This document shows, piece after piece, positions 7,384-15,957 of a stretch of 64,000 nucleotides of DNA. The notes beneath the pieces were generated by a model. That model made no database searches and was not told where the DNA came from. It saw only the letters and a program-made list of their open reading frames with translations. The number at the start of each line of letters is the position of its first letter. Positions within the stretch are counted from its first letter, which is position 1. The DNA comes from SH-MAG3 sp036374995 (lineage in GTDB: Bacteria; Gemmatimonadota; Gemmatimonadetes; Longimicrobiales; RSA9). The position numbers and the translations under genes are program-made. The stretch is from assembly GCA_036374995.1 (NCBI GenBank), contig DASUSS010000077.1, positions 1-64,000 of the forward strand, read 5' to 3'.

Positions 7384-8041
7384 ACAGCGTATCAGGCGGC
7401 AGGGTGCGTGTGGTGTCGGGCCGCGCGGGCCGCGGCTGTGGCGGGCGGGCGGGCGTCGTCTGCGGCAGCCGTTCGGTCGACTGCCCGAGCTGCTGGGCCA
7501 GCAGCTGGCGCGCGCGCGTCAGGTGGGCGTCGGCCATCGCGCGGATGTCGGTCAGCAGCGTGCGGATATCCGGAGTCGCCGCACCGGGGATGAGCTGCTG
7601 GTCCAACCGGTCGAGAAGCAGCCGGTGCGACTCGACCTCTGCCCGGACGAACGGCAGCTCGAAATCCGGTCCCGCCAGGTTCTCCAGTCCGGAGTGCGCC
7701 ATCCGTACCGTGTTCTCCAGCTCCTGCGCATCGGCGCCGGGTGTGAGTGTTGCGCCGCGCAGCCGCGCAACGGAATCGAGCGTGCCGATGAGCGCGCGGT
7801 GATCGGCGGCGACGGTCTGCGCATACTGGCGCATGGTCGTACCTGCCGCACGCTGCGCGGCTAGCTGAGCGAACTCCACTTCCGCCATGCTCACCGCGCG
7901 GACCTGTGAGAGCAGCGCAGCCGTCGCCGCCGCATCTTCCACCGCGACGGAATCGGCAGCGGCCTCCCTCGCGATGTCCTCGCCACCCCCGCACGCCGCG
8001 GCGAGTAACACCGTCAGCAGCAGCCCACGCTTCTCGCGCAT
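7349..8041 (-). CDS. DUF4142 ferritin-like lipoprotein
   Basis: 230 aa. The N-terminus MREKRGLLLTVLLAAACGGGED is a lipoprotein signal with the lipobox LAAAC. The body matches the DUF4142 pattern: VSMAEVEFAQLAAQRAAG, MRQYAQTVAADHRALIGTL, and a second helical pair with HLTRARQLLAQQLG. The family forms ferritin-like four-helix bundles, usually secreted; the biochemical role is not known. The C-terminal 40 residues are Pro/Arg/Thr-rich and look disordered. ATG 8041 has GAGGAG 7 nt upstream, better than the ATG at 8056. It is divergent from citrate synthase and convergent with the preceding lipoprotein. Confidence 0.85.
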   Translation of the reverse strand: MREKRGLLLTVLLAAACGGGEDIAREAAADSVAVEDAAATAALLSQVRAVSMAEVEFAQLAAQRAAGTTMRQYAQTVAADHRALIGTLDSVARLRGATLTPGADAQELENTVRMAHSGLENLAGPDFELPFVRAEVESHRLLLDRLDQQLIPGAATPDIRTLLTDIRAMADAHLTRARQLLAQQLGQSTERLPQTTPARPPQPRPARPDTTRTLPPDTLSTVRREPRPLR

Positions 8042-8074
8042 CGATTCGCTCCTCATAGTTTGTCGTCCTTCGGC

Positions 8075-8103
8075 ACCGTACGTCGGCCGGGGTCGGACGG
8101 CAA
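8075..8103 (-). promoter_or_regulatory. Promoter of the DUF4142 gene
   Basis: On the minus strand: TTGCCG (8103-8098), a 17 bp spacer and TACGGT (8080-8075). It is 34 nt from the chosen ATG. Confidence 0.6.
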
Positions 8104-8137
8104 GCTGCGCGCCCGCGGAAAGCGCGCGACGGGCGGC

Positions 8138-8166
8138 TTGCCTCGCCTCTGACCCCGCGCTATACT
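8138..8166 (+). promoter_or_regulatory. Promoter of citrate synthase
   Basis: TTGCCT (8138-8143), a 17 bp spacer and TATACT (8161-8166), the best -10 in the window. Transcription would start near 8173, giving a leader of about 130 nt. Confidence 0.7.
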
Positions 8167-8197
8167 CGCCCCGCTGGTCGCTGTACCGCCCGCATCC

Positions 8198-8247
8198 GTG
8201 AGGGGCTGGCGTCCTCACCGTAATCGGCAGAGGGGCGGCCCCTTTTT
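8198..8247 (+). promoter_or_regulatory. Structured 5' leader of citrate synthase with a terminator-like hairpin
   Basis: Within the leader there is a hairpin GTGAGG/CCTCAC (8198-8203 with 8213-8218), then a short GC stem AGGGG/CCCCT (8231-8235 with 8239-8243) that runs straight into five T residues (8243-8247). CCGCCC at 8186-8191 could pair with GGGCGG at 8233-8238 and disrupt the second stem. This has the form of an attenuator or riboregulator. There is no leader peptide: the frame crossing it does not stop before the gene. The ligand is unknown. Confidence 0.45.
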
Positions 8248-8301
8248 GCATGGCTGTCGTCTTGCATCGCACCCCGGCTGCACGAGCGAGATCATCACGG
8301 A

Positions 8302-9441
8302 ATGTCGACGAGCAACAAGGGTCTGGAAGGCGTCGTCATTGGTCAGACGGCGATCAGCCGTGTCGATGGTGAAGCCGGACGCCTGATCTACGGCGGGTAC
8401 CCGATCGAGGAGCTCGCGGAGCACTCGACGTTCGAGCAGGTGTGTCATCTCCTCTGGTACGGCGACCTGCCGGATCCGAAGCAGCTGGAGGCGCTGCGCA
8501 CGCGGCTGTCGGCGGCGCTGGCCGTCGACGGACGCGTGCTGGATGTGGTTCGCAGCGTGGCCGCCGGCAGCCATCCCATGGCGACGCTGCGCACCGCCGT
8601 CTCGGCACTGTCCGCGACGGATCCGGATGCGGAGGACATGTCGGCGGACGCGAACGATCGGAAAGCCGTCCGTCTGACCGCGCAGACGATCACGCTCACA
8701 GCGGCGATCGAGCGCGTGCGCAGCGGCCGCGAGCCGGTTCCACCCCGCCCCGATCTGTCTCTCGCGGCGAACCTGCTCCACATGATGAAGGGCGAGCCAT
8801 CCGACGACCTGGCCGAGCGGATCATCGATGCCGCGCTCATCCTGCATGCGGAGCACGGGATGAACGCATCGACGTTCTCGGCGCGGGTCACGGCCAGCAC
8901 GCTCGCAGACATGCACTCGGCCGTGACGGCCGCGATCGGTACGCTCAAGGGACCGCTCCACGGCGGCGCGAACGAGCAGGTGATGCGGATGCTGCTGCGC
9001 ATCGACCGGCCGGAGAATGCGGCGCAGTGGGTTCGTGATGCGCTCGGCCGCGGCGAGAGGATCATGGGCTTCGGCCATCGAGTGTATCGTACGCTCGATC
9101 CGCGGGCACCGATCCTGAAACGGCTGGCCGAGCAGCTGCTCGGCCAGGGTGGCGACACGCGCTGGCTCGAGATCTCCGAGATCATCCAGGACGTGATGCG
9201 CGAGGAGATGGACCGGAAGGGCAGGAAGGTCTATCCGAATGTCGACTTCTTCAGTGCGTCGGTCTACTACACGCTCGGCATCCCGCTGGACCTGTTCACG
9301 AACCTGTTCGCATGCGCACGCATGGCCGGCTGGACCGCGCATGTGAAGGAGCAGCTGACGGACAACCGCCTGATCCGGCCGAAGGCCGAGTATGTCGGCC
9401 CGCAGGACCGCTCGATCCCGGCCGCCGTCCAGCGCGGCTGA
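8302..9441 (+). CDS. gltA: Citrate synthase
   Basis: Condenses acetyl-CoA with oxaloacetate at the entry of the TCA cycle. 379 aa, the length of the short Bacillus/archaeal-type enzyme. Catalytic residues are visible: His in GPLHGGANEQVM, His in MGFGHRVYRTLDPR and Asp in KVYPNVDFFSASVY, plus the C-terminal Arg-containing FTNLFACARMAGWTAH. 2-methylcitrate synthases share this architecture, so a role with propionyl-CoA cannot be excluded, but no prp genes are nearby. The gene follows a roughly 130 nt structured leader. Malate and succinate dehydrogenase genes lie farther along in the same window. Confidence 0.93.
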   Translation: MSTSNKGLEGVVIGQTAISRVDGEAGRLIYGGYPIEELAEHSTFEQVCHLLWYGDLPDPKQLEALRTRLSAALAVDGRVLDVVRSVAAGSHPMATLRTAVSALSATDPDAEDMSADANDRKAVRLTAQTITLTAAIERVRSGREPVPPRPDLSLAANLLHMMKGEPSDDLAERIIDAALILHAEHGMNASTFSARVTASTLADMHSAVTAAIGTLKGPLHGGANEQVMRMLLRIDRPENAAQWVRDALGRGERIMGFGHRVYRTLDPRAPILKRLAEQLLGQGGDTRWLEISEIIQDVMREEMDRKGRKVYPNVDFFSASVYYTLGIPLDLFTNLFACARMAGWTAHVKEQLTDNRLIRPKAEYVGPQDRSIPAAVQRG

Positions 9442-9499
9442 GAGAACACGCGCGGAGCGATCGCGACCACGCACGCAACCTGTAGCGCGAGCGAGCATC

Positions 9500-11032
9500 A
9501 TGGCAGAGCCCACCGTCCGAACCACCCGTGTTGCCGCCGAGGAGCTGGACACACAGCTGCTCGTGCTCCACGTCTTCGAGAGAGATCGCAGCGCCGTCGG
9601 CTTCGTCGCGAAGGTCGACCGCCTGTACGGCGGCGCGATCAGCAGGATTCTCGAGAGCGGCGACTTCAGCGGGCGGAAGAACGACACGCTCGTCATCTAT
9701 CCACCGGATGCGGCCTGCCGCATCCGGCGCGTGCTGCTGGTGGGCGTCGGCAAGCGCGAGGATCACACCGTGGAGCTCCTGCGCCGGGCGGTGGGCAGTG
9801 CGGTCCGCGTGGCGGAGAAGATGGGGATTCGCGAGCTCAGCGTCTCCGTCGGCCACGTGCATCACCTGAGTGAGCACATGGGCGACTACTATGCCGGCCT
9901 CGCCGCGGTCGAGGCGGCCATCCTGGCGTCGTGGGACTATCGCGAGCTCAAGACGCAGAGCGAGGAGAGCGCACCACGGGCCGCGCTCGAGTCCGTGACG
10001 ATCCTCGCGCACGACGAGCAGGAGCGTGACGAGCTGGAGCGTGCCGTCAGGCACGGCGCGGTCACGGCACACGCCGCGAACATTGCGCGCGACCTGCAGC
10101 AGCGGCCGGGCAACGTGGCAACGCCGACGTTCGTCGCGGAGCGCGCGAAGCAGATCGCCGACCGGCTCGGCCTGAAGATCACCGTGCTGGACCGGGGCCA
10201 GATCCGGAAGGAAGGCATGCACGCGCTGCTGGCAGTGGCGCAGGGCACGCAGGAGGAGCCGCGCTTCGTGGCGCTCGAGTACCGCGGCGGCGCGAAGGAC
10301 GCCCGGCCGCTCGTTCTCGTCGGCAAGGGTGTGACGTTCGATTCGGGCGGGATCTCCATCAAGCCGGCGGAGCGGATGGAGGAGATGAAGTATGACATGT
10401 CGGGCGCGGCCGCGGTGATCGGTGCGATGCACGCGATCGCCGAGCTCGAGCTGAAGGTCAATGTCGTCGCACTGGCACCGCTCACGGAGAACCTGCCGTC
10501 CGGTACCGCACTCAAGCCCGGTGACGTGATCCGCTCGCACCTGGGCAAGACGATCGAGATCGTCAACACGGATGCCGAGGGGCGGCTGATCCTGGCGGAT
10601 GCGCTCTCGTTCGCGCGACGCTACGAGCCGGCGGCGATCGTGAACTGCGCGACGCTGACGGGCGCGTGCGTCATCGCGCTCGGGAATCACGCGATCGGCC
10701 TGATGGGGAACAACGGCCCGCTCATCGACGAAGTGCGTGCGGCGGGTCAGCGGACCGGCGAGCGCTGCTGGCCGCTGCCGCTCTGGGACGAGTATCGGGA
10801 GCAGATCGACAGCACGATCGCCGACATCAAGAACTCCGGCGGCCGTGCGGCCGGGTCGATCACGGCCGGCTGGTTCCTCAAGGAATTCGTCGGCGACGAC
10901 ATCCCGTGGGCACATCTCGACATCGCGGGCACGGCGTATCGCGATGAGGCCGCCCCGTATCTGCGCAAGGGCGCCGCCGGAGTGCCGACGCGACTGCTCA
11001 TCGACTGGGTGCGCGCGCGCGCCGGCGCATGA
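9500..11032 (+). CDS. pepA: Leucyl aminopeptidase (M17 family)
   Basis: Cytosolic di-metal aminopeptidase that removes N-terminal residues; 510 aa. The C-terminal catalytic domain has the family marks: LVGKGVTFDSGGISIKP (metal and catalytic Lys region), MKYDMSGAAAVIGAM, and the signature NTDAEGRLILADAL, followed by GWFLKEF. The N-terminal domain is the usual poorly conserved macro-like region. ATG 9500 is preferred over the open frame to 9392, which overlaps citrate synthase. Its stop overlaps the ATG of the TonB-plug gene (ATGA). Confidence 0.95.
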   Translation: MAEPTVRTTRVAAEELDTQLLVLHVFERDRSAVGFVAKVDRLYGGAISRILESGDFSGRKNDTLVIYPPDAACRIRRVLLVGVGKREDHTVELLRRAVGSAVRVAEKMGIRELSVSVGHVHHLSEHMGDYYAGLAAVEAAILASWDYRELKTQSEESAPRAALESVTILAHDEQERDELERAVRHGAVTAHAANIARDLQQRPGNVATPTFVAERAKQIADRLGLKITVLDRGQIRKEGMHALLAVAQGTQEEPRFVALEYRGGAKDARPLVLVGKGVTFDSGGISIKPAERMEEMKYDMSGAAAVIGAMHAIAELELKVNVVALAPLTENLPSGTALKPGDVIRSHLGKTIEIVNTDAEGRLILADALSFARRYEPAAIVNCATLTGACVIALGNHAIGLMGNNGPLIDEVRAAGQRTGERCWPLPLWDEYREQIDSTIADIKNSGGRAAGSITAGWFLKEFVGDDIPWAHLDIAGTAYRDEAAPYLRKGAAGVPTRLLIDWVRARAGA

Positions 11033-12855
11033 GCGCCACGGGCGCGCGCCGACGGCGGCTGTGGCAGGCCGTGCTCATCGCGGCAGCGGTCTGCGCGCTG
11101 TGCCCGGCGACGCTGCGGGCGCAGGACCCGCGTCCGCCCGCCCGCGATACGCTCGCGGCGGATACGCTGCCGCAGGTCGAGGAGCCCGATACGGTCGTAC
11201 CGCCCGCCGTCGTCTTCCCGGCCATGGCGCTCGGCCCGGCCGTCTCGGCCGCAGGCACCGAGTGGGTCTGGGATCGCGAACGACTCCTGCGCGAGGCGCC
11301 GATCAGCCTGATCGATCTGCTCGAGCGAATCCCCGCCATCACTACGTTCCGCGCCGGCACGTTCGTGCAACCGGAAGTCGCCTCGGCGTTCGGCGGAACG
11401 GCCGGGCGTACCGAGGTGGTGCTCGACGGCTACGTGCTCGACCCGCTCGCGACGGCCACGCTCGACCTCTCGCAGATCCCGCTCGGGCAGCTCCGCGAAG
11501 TGCGCGTGCAGCGCCGCCTCGGGCTGCTCCGCATCCTGCTCTCCACGGATGCACCCGTCGAGGGCAGACCGTATACGCGCGTCGAGGCCGGCCTCGGCAT
11601 CCCCGAAGCGAACCTGTTCCGTGGCCAGTTCCTGGTGCCGGACGTGATCGTGGGGCCGCTCGCGCTCGGCATCGAGCGCATCGATGCCGACGGCACCGGC
11701 CGTTCCGAGCCGGCCGGCCTCTTCAGCGGCTGGGCGAAGTGGGCATGGACGGACGGCGAGCGGGGTCTTCAGCTGGAGTGGCTGCGCAACTCGCTCCGCC
11801 GCGAGCCCAGCTCGCCCTGGCTCGTCGACCGGGTGCGGCAGCATTTCATTCTGCGTGCGCGCAACCGGTTCGCTCCGGGATGGGTGGCGGAGGCGTACGT
11901 CGGCCGGAGCACGCTCGACGAGACCATACCGCCGCCGGATGACACCACGGCCGAGCGGCGGATCGAGCGGGAGTCGGTGCAGGCGGGCCTCCGCGCGGGA
12001 CTCGAGCTGCCCGCCACGGCCATCACCGCGTCGCTGCGGTACCGCAACGAGGGCCGGCTGCCCGCCCTCGAGGGCGTCCTGGATGGCGACGTGCGGCTCG
12101 GTCCGCTCCGCATCGGCGCCGAGCTCGGCGCCGCGCGCTGGAACGACCTCGATCCGATCTCGTGGCTCAGCCTCCGCGGCGAAATCGGGCGTCTGCTCGG
12201 CCTGGCGGCGTTCGGCGAGCTCACCAGCGGATCCCGCGGTGCGCCCCTGTTCGCCGACGCCGCCGGCGACGGCGTGGTATTCACGGATCGGACCGGCTGG
12301 CGCGGCGGCCTCTCGCTCGATCTCGGCCGCGCCTCCGGCAGCATCGCGTACGTACGCCTGGAGCAGGAGGCCGCCATCCCCTTCGGGCTGCCGTTCGACA
12401 CCATGGGTCTGCCGAGCCCGACGTCGCCCGCCACCGGCATCGAGGCGCACGGGCGGATCGTCATCTGGCCCGATTACCTCTCGCTCTCGAGCTGGATCAC
12501 CGACTGGCGCGAGGCCGACGGCTGGACCTGGCTGCCCTCACGCTCCTGGCGCACCGCACTCGAGCTGCACGCACTGCCGCTGCCCAGCGGCAACCTCGAG
12601 ATCCTCGGACGCGCCGAGGCTCACATGCGCGGATCGACCCTCGCCTTCGATCCCGCGCCGGCTGCGGGCAGCACCGGTCTGCTCACGCTCCCGTCGTTCA
12701 CGACCGCCGACGCGTACCTCCAGATCCGCATCATCGACGTCCGCATGTTCATCCGCTGGGAGGACATTCTCGGACCCGACATCGAGGAGCTGCCCGGTCG
12801 CGTGTACCGTGGACCGCGCCTGTTCTACGGGGTCAAATGGCAACTCTTCAACTGA
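11029..12855 (+). CDS. Outer-membrane beta-barrel protein with TonB-dependent-receptor plug domain
   Basis: 608 aa. It has a basic signal peptide ending LRAQ (about residue 35), a Pro/Thr/Asp-rich linker, then a plug-like domain (LLREAPISLIDLLERIPAITTFR, GRTEVVLDGYVLDPLA, LREVRVQRR). The remainder alternates short amphipathic strands and ends FYGVKWQLFN, typical of an outer-membrane barrel end signal. No N-terminal carboxypeptidase-like domain and no obvious TonB box. Substrate unknown. The ATG overlaps the pepA stop (ATGA), so barrel and peptidase are co-translated; a link to peptide use is possible but speculative. Confidence 0.75.
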   Translation: MSATGARRRRLWQAVLIAAAVCALCPATLRAQDPRPPARDTLAADTLPQVEEPDTVVPPAVVFPAMALGPAVSAAGTEWVWDRERLLREAPISLIDLLERIPAITTFRAGTFVQPEVASAFGGTAGRTEVVLDGYVLDPLATATLDLSQIPLGQLREVRVQRRLGLLRILLSTDAPVEGRPYTRVEAGLGIPEANLFRGQFLVPDVIVGPLALGIERIDADGTGRSEPAGLFSGWAKWAWTDGERGLQLEWLRNSLRREPSSPWLVDRVRQHFILRARNRFAPGWVAEAYVGRSTLDETIPPPDDTTAERRIERESVQAGLRAGLELPATAITASLRYRNEGRLPALEGVLDGDVRLGPLRIGAELGAARWNDLDPISWLSLRGEIGRLLGLAAFGELTSGSRGAPLFADAAGDGVVFTDRTGWRGGLSLDLGRASGSIAYVRLEQEAAIPFGLPFDTMGLPSPTSPATGIEAHGRIVIWPDYLSLSSWITDWREADGWTWLPSRSWRTALELHALPLPSGNLEILGRAEAHMRGSTLAFDPAPAAGSTGLLTLPSFTTADAYLQIRIIDVRMFIRWEDILGPDIEELPGRVYRGPRLFYGVKWQLFN

Positions 12856-12876
12856 TGGCGTCGGGGCCACCGCGCG

Positions 12877-12905
12877 TTGACCGCGGTTGCGCGTTCGTCT
12901 ACCTT
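12877..12905 (+). promoter_or_regulatory. Promoter of the yicC-gmk-rpoZ-coaBC operon
   Basis: TTGACC (12877-12882), a 17 bp spacer and TACCTT (12900-12905), 20 nt before the yicC ATG. Confidence 0.65.
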
Positions 12906-12925
12906 TATCCGGCTGCGGAGCGCCC

Positions 12926-13822
12926 ATGATCCGGAGCATGACGGGGTTCGGTGAGGCCGAACGGGACACGGCCGCGGGACGTCTGCGCGCCGAGGCCCGC
13001 ACGGTCAATCACCGATACTTCAGCCTGAATCTGCGACTCGGGCGCGGCGTCGATCGCTTCGAGCCGCAGATCCGCGACTGGCTGCGCGCACTGCTGCCGC
13101 GCGGCCATGTCAATTTTTCGCTCCGCCTCGACTCGCCGGACGCCGACGAGGTCGCGGACGGCGTCGCGCTGCGGGTGAACGAGCTCCGCGCACGGCAGTA
13201 TCTGCGCCTCCTGCGATCGTTGAAGGAGGAGCTCGGCGTGCCGGGCGAGATCGACCTCGCGCTGCTCAGCCGCTTCACCGAGCTGGTCGTCGACGAGTCG
13301 GAAGCGGACGTGCCGGTACCGTCGTCGGCGGACGTGCAGGCGGTGACGGAGGCGGCGGCCCGCGCCGTCATTGCGATGCGCGAGGACGAGGGGCTGCGGC
13401 TCCGTGCGGACCTGGAGGAGCGCCTCGGCTCGATCGAGTCCACCATGGCGCGCATTGCCGAGCTCGCACCGGCGCGTCTGGTTGCGGAGCGCGATCGGAT
13501 GCGGCGCGTGATCGCCGAGCTGCTCGAGGGTGTGCCGCTCGACGAGGACCGGATCGCGCGCGAGATCGCCTACATCGCGGAGCGCTGGGACATCAGCGAA
13601 GAGCTGGTCCGACTCCGCTCACACATCGAGCTGTTCCGGGAAACGCTCGCCGATGAGAGCGTCGAGCCCGTCGGGAAGCGGCTCAGCTTCCTGACGCAGG
13701 AGATGAATCGCGAGACGAACACGATCGGCTCCAAGGCGAACGACGCCGCCGTCGAGCATCAGGTGATCGCGATCAAGGACGAGATCGAACGTCTGCGCGA
13801 GCAGATCGAGAACGTCGAGTGA
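12926..13822 (+). CDS. yicC: YicC family endoribonuclease
   Basis: 298 aa, normal length. The family's hallmark N-terminus IRSMTGFGEAE and C-terminus (KRLSFLTQEMNRETNTIGSK, then VEHQVIAIKDEIERLREQ) are both present, with a DUF1732-type C-terminal domain. In Escherichia coli YicC is an endoribonuclease influencing small-RNA stability. ATG 12926 puts the hallmark at residue 2; the upstream frame from 12887 overlaps the promoter. Next to gmk and rpoZ, a classical gene order, with a TGATG junction to gmk. Confidence 0.93.
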   Translation: MIRSMTGFGEAERDTAAGRLRAEARTVNHRYFSLNLRLGRGVDRFEPQIRDWLRALLPRGHVNFSLRLDSPDADEVADGVALRVNELRARQYLRLLRSLKEELGVPGEIDLALLSRFTELVVDESEADVPVPSSADVQAVTEAAARAVIAMREDEGLRLRADLEERLGSIESTMARIAELAPARLVAERDRMRRVIAELLEGVPLDEDRIAREIAYIAERWDISEELVRLRSHIELFRETLADESVEPVGKRLSFLTQEMNRETNTIGSKANDAAVEHQVIAIKDEIERLREQIENVE

Positions 13823-14469
13823 TGTTGCGGTACCGGCCGTTCCCGCTGGTCATCGCGGCACCGAGCGGTGCGGGCAAGACGTCGCTCGCGCGCGCACTGG
13901 TCGAGACGCGGCCGGACATGGTGTTCTCGCTCTCGGCCACGACACGCGCGCCGCGACCGGGCGAGCGGGACGGTGTCGATTATCGCTTCGTCTCGGACGC
14001 CGAGTTCGAGCGGCTCACGCGCGGCGACGAACTGCTGGAATGGGCGCTCGTGCACGGCCGGCGCTACGGCACGCTGCGCACCGGAGTCGAGAGCGCGCTG
14101 GCACAGGGCAGCACGGTCGTGCTCGACATCGACGTGCAGGGGGCACGTCTCGTGCGGCGGACGTTGCCCGACGCGGTGTTGATCTTCGTGCTCCCGCCGA
14201 GTGTCGCGGAGATGAAGCGGCGCCTGCAGGCGCGGGGTAGCGAGAGCGCCGCGGAGCTGGCCATGCGGATGCGCACGGCGCGGGCAGAGCTGGACGCGGT
14301 GGCGGAGTTCGATTATGTCATCGTGAACGACGATTTCGAGGAAGCGCTGCGCACGATCGAGTCGATCGTGGCCGCCGAACGCGAGAGTGTAGCGCGGCAG
14401 CCGCAGCTGGATGTGATGCTGGATCAGCTCCGATCCGACATTGACGAGATCCTGGAGGAGGGTAACTGA
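13822..14469 (+). CDS. gmk: Guanylate kinase
   Basis: Phosphorylates GMP to GDP using ATP. 215 aa. Seen: P-loop APSGAGKTSLARAL, the GMP-binding signature (SATTRAPRPGERDGVDY), ELLEWALVHGRRYGT and VLDIDVQGA. ATG 13822 overlaps the yicC stop (TGATG), and the gene ends on an overlap with rpoZ, so the three are coupled. Confidence 0.96.
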   Translation: MLRYRPFPLVIAAPSGAGKTSLARALVETRPDMVFSLSATTRAPRPGERDGVDYRFVSDAEFERLTRGDELLEWALVHGRRYGTLRTGVESALAQGSTVVLDIDVQGARLVRRTLPDAVLIFVLPPSVAEMKRRLQARGSESAAELAMRMRTARAELDAVAEFDYVIVNDDFEEALRTIESIVAAERESVARQPQLDVMLDQLRSDIDEILEEGN

Positions 14470-14684
14470 TGCGTGTCTTCACGCCGAGCGAACTGGCGAA
14501 CAACTCGGGCAGTAAGTACCTCGGCGTTCTGGTGGCGGCGCGGTATGCGCGCGAGCTGAATGCGCTGCCGTCGGACGCGGTCCCGAGCGAGGTCGAGCAG
14601 AAGCTGACCACCCGTGCCCTCGAGACGCTGACGTCGGGCAGCGTCGAGTTCTCTCTGGTCAAGCGCCGCCGCCGGGGGACCTGA
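14469..14684 (+). CDS. rpoZ: RNA polymerase omega subunit
   Basis: 71 aa. The N-terminal part (RVFTPSELANNSGSKYLGVLVAARYARELN) and the following acidic-to-basic stretch ending SLVKRRRRG match short omega subunits, which help assemble RNA polymerase and can bind ppGpp. ATG 14469 shares its A with the gmk TGA. The position between gmk and coaBC is the conserved one, which raises confidence for such a short protein. Confidence 0.9.
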   Translation: MRVFTPSELANNSGSKYLGVLVAARYARELNALPSDAVPSEVEQKLTTRALETLTSGSVEFSLVKRRRRGT

Positions 14685-14688
14685 GCCC

Positions 14689-15957
14689 GTGCCCGGTGCC
14701 GCCGGCTCGTCAGGTCGGGCGAGCCGGCCCGCGGCCGACGGCGCCACGGGTCGCAGGCCGTGGCTCGGCCGCCGCGTGGTGCTCGGCATCACCGGCGGCA
14801 TCGCCGCGTACAAGTTCGTTCAGCTGGCGCGCGACCTCGCGCGCCTCGGCGCACTCGTCGATGTCGTGATGACACGGTCCGCGCGCGAGTTCGTCGGTCC
14901 CATCTCGTTCGAGGCCGTCACCGGCCGCCCGGTCCTCACCGACATTCTCGCCGAAGGTCACGCGCTCGATCACATCCGGCTCGCACGCGAAGCCGATGTC
15001 GTCTGCGTCGCCCCAGCGACCGCCGATTTCATCGCGCGCGCGGCCGCCGGCCGTGCAGACGACCTGCTGACGGCCATCCTCCTCGCGACGCGGGCGCCCG
15101 TGCTCATCTGTCCGGCCATGAACGATGACATGTGGGCGCACGCCCAGACGCAGGCGAACGTCACACGCCTGCGCGATCTTGGCTATGCGACCATCGGCCC
15201 GGCCACGGGCCCGCTCGCTTACGGCGAGGGGAGCGGGCCCGGCAGGGCGGAGGAGCCGGACACGGTGCTCGAGCACATCGGCCGCGCGCTCGGCCGCGAT
15301 CCGCGCTGGAACGGACTGCACGTCGTCGTTACTGCCGGACCGACGCGCGAGGCGGTCGACGCCGTGCGCGTGCTGTCGAACCGGTCGTCGGGAAAGATGG
15401 GCTTTGCGATTGCCGCGGCGGCATGGCGGCGCGGCGCAGTCGTCCATCTGATTGCGGGACCGACCCAGGTGATGGCGCCGCCCGGCCCGGACCTGACGCG
15501 CGTCGAAACCGCAGCGGACATGGCCGCCGCCGTGGCCGATGCGCTGGCCGAGGCGGACGTCCTCTTCATGGCCGCGGCGGTTGCCGACTTCCGGCCCGCG
15601 AAGCCGTCGTCGGCGAAGCTGAAGAAGAACGAAGCGCCCCGCACGCTCGAGCTCGAGCATGCGCCCGACGTTCTCCGCACGACCCGCGAGCGCCGCCGCC
15701 CGGGCGCCGTGGCGGTCGGCTTCGCACTGGAGACGGGCGATGGCCGCGATCGGGCGCGCGCGAAGCTGCGCGAGAAAGGACTCGACCTGATCGTACTCAA
15801 CTCCGCCGACGAGCCGGGCGCCGGGTTTGATGTCGACACCAACCGGGTTACACTCATCGATGCACAGAATGAGGAGCGCCTTCCGCTGATGTCGAAGGAT
15901 GATGTCGCCGAAGCACTCCTCGATCACGTGGGTGGTATGCTGGAAACGCGTTCGTGA
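14689..15957 (+). CDS. coaBC: Bifunctional phosphopantothenoylcysteine decarboxylase / phosphopantothenate-cysteine ligase
   Basis: Two consecutive steps of coenzyme A synthesis in one 422 aa protein. The N-terminal flavoprotein half (CoaC) has VLGITGGIAAYKFVQLAR, LARE(A)DVVCVAPAT and PAMNDDMW; the C-terminal half (CoaB) has VVVTAGPTREAVDAVRVLSNRSSGKMG, AAAVADFRPAK and KLKKNE. The GTG start at 14689 follows rpoZ by 4 nt and gives about 25 variable residues before the CoaC core. The stop overlaps the next gene as GTGA. Confidence 0.95.
   Translation: MPGAAGSSGRASRPAADGATGRRPWLGRRVVLGITGGIAAYKFVQLARDLARLGALVDVVMTRSAREFVGPISFEAVTGRPVLTDILAEGHALDHIRLAREADVVCVAPATADFIARAAAGRADDLLTAILLATRAPVLICPAMNDDMWAHAQTQANVTRLRDLGYATIGPATGPLAYGEGSGPGRAEEPDTVLEHIGRALGRDPRWNGLHVVVTAGPTREAVDAVRVLSNRSSGKMGFAIAAAAWRRGAVVHLIAGPTQVMAPPGPDLTRVETAADMAAAVADALAEADVLFMAAAVADFRPAKPSSAKLKKNEAPRTLELEHAPDVLRTTRERRRPGAVAVGFALETGDGRDRARAKLREKGLDLIVLNSADEPGAGFDVDTNRVTLIDAQNEERLPLMSKDDVAEALLDHVGGMLETRS

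Noticed and set aside
8198..8386. Possible leader peptide before citrate synthase
   Set aside because: The GTG frame does not stop before the gene and holds no run of a single amino acid codon, so translation-coupled attenuation is unlikely; only the RNA structure is retained as a candidate.
10747..12450. Long minus-strand frame of 567 codons opposite the TonB-plug gene
   Set aside because: The plus-strand gene has a signal peptide, plug motifs and a barrel-type C-terminus, while the antisense frame shows only repetitive charged sequence.
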